NCBI GenBank assembly: GCA_031269135.1
Contig: JAISZP010000137.1
Coordinates: forward strand, 1 to 5,950
DNA: 5,950 bases
Direction: 5' to 3'
DNA from: Deltaproteobacteria bacterium
Lineage (GTDB): Bacteria; Desulfobacterota; Desulfarculia; Adiutricales; Adiutricaceae
Shown in pieces: positions 5,680 through 5,950 of this stretch; position 1 is the stretch's first letter; the number at the start of each line of letters is the position of its first letter. The notes beneath the pieces are model-generated. The model searched no databases. It was given only the letters and a program-made list of their open reading frames with translations, and had not been told where the DNA came from. The position numbers and the translations under genes were made by a program.

Positions 5680-5950
5680 ATGGAGCTTCCGCCTAAAAGA
5701 GAATCGCCCTTCCCGAGAGATAGAGATTATAATGAGGATCGCAAACATAAAGGACCCTCCAGAAGATTGGACCGCTTTGTCCGCATAATAGCCCTTATGC
5801 TGTTGTGCGGCTTGGTGTGGTATTTTAGTTACGATCAGGGAAAAAGCACGGCTAAGAAAAGGGTTTATCGCTTGGAGGCCGAAAATATTTCCCTGCGTGA
5901 ACAGATGCTTTTGTTGGAAAAAGATATCGAGATCTTAAAGAATGAAGGGC
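5680..5950 (+). CDS. Partial gene: single-pass membrane protein with coiled coil (unknown family)
   Basis: An open frame runs from ATG 5680 to the window edge (90 complete codons) with no stop. The first 35 residues are charged and basic (RKHKGPSRR at 21-29). A hydrophobic segment follows (about 34-51, IIALMLLCGLVWYFS), then a Lys-rich stretch and a heptad-like helix (about 62-88: LEAENISLREQMLLLEKDIEIL). The positive-inside rule puts the N-terminus in the cytoplasm and the coiled coil in the periplasm. The layout resembles small division or envelope proteins of the FtsB/FtsL kind and many other bitopic proteins; I do not recognise the family. GGA at 5672-5674 gives a weak ribosome binding site. 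The composition and topology look real, although the C-terminus is missing. Confidence 0.7.
   Translation, partial: MELPPKRESPFPRDRDYNEDRKHKGPSRRLDRFVRIIALMLLCGLVWYFSYDQGKSTAKKRVYRLEAENISLREQMLLLEKDIEILKNEG

Noticed and set aside
5728..5733. Perfect TATAAT hexamer
   Set aside because: It lies inside the membrane protein coding sequence and no -35 box is found at proper spacing.
5591..5788. A 65-residue open frame after the terminator
   Set aside because: It overlaps the better-supported membrane protein frame from 5680, and its N-terminal half is translated T-rich spacer.

Overview
The window reads as part of a Gram-negative, deltaproteobacterial-looking chromosome. The evidence is a YbgF/CpoB-type envelope lipoprotein, a complete CheA-class kinase and chemotaxis-style receivers. 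The coding part is moderately GC-rich, while the first 737 bases contain a strongly AT-rich, repeat-laden stretch. The taxonomic call is a guess from protein style; no ribosomal or marker gene is present. All four supported genes are on the + strand.

Layout: positions 1-737 hold no convincing gene. They contain a strongly foldable segment (about 14-144), ten tandem copies of a 16-base unit (191-350), an AT-rich stretch, a 40-base tandem duplication (451-530) and a small GC-rich hairpin island (550-582). A lipoprotein gene of the YbgF/CpoB family follows (738-1652), with a likely terminator wrapped around its stop codon. A 290-base gap then carries a good extended -10 promoter (1849-1877).

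That promoter probably drives three signalling genes: a single-domain receiver (1943-2347), a CheA-type histidine kinase (2334-4502, overlapping the receiver by 14 bases) and a tandem-receiver protein (4571-5467). An intrinsic terminator follows at 5554-5592. The window ends inside a fourth gene (5680 onward) that encodes a single-pass membrane protein with a coiled coil.

The main result is the kinase. Canonical CheA is ordered P1(HPt)-P2-P3-P4-P5. This protein reads P3(dimerisation)-P4(ATPase)-P5(CheW-like)-P1(HPt)-P2-like, a circular permutation cut at the P2/P3 boundary. All diagnostic residues are intact, including the HPt set H518/K521/H537/E540. It sits between a canonical CheY-like receiver and a two-receiver protein, and the window shows no MCP, CheW, CheB or CheR. 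The likely unit is a compact phosphorelay in which the permuted kinase phosphorylates the flanking receivers. The input sensor and the output cannot be seen here.
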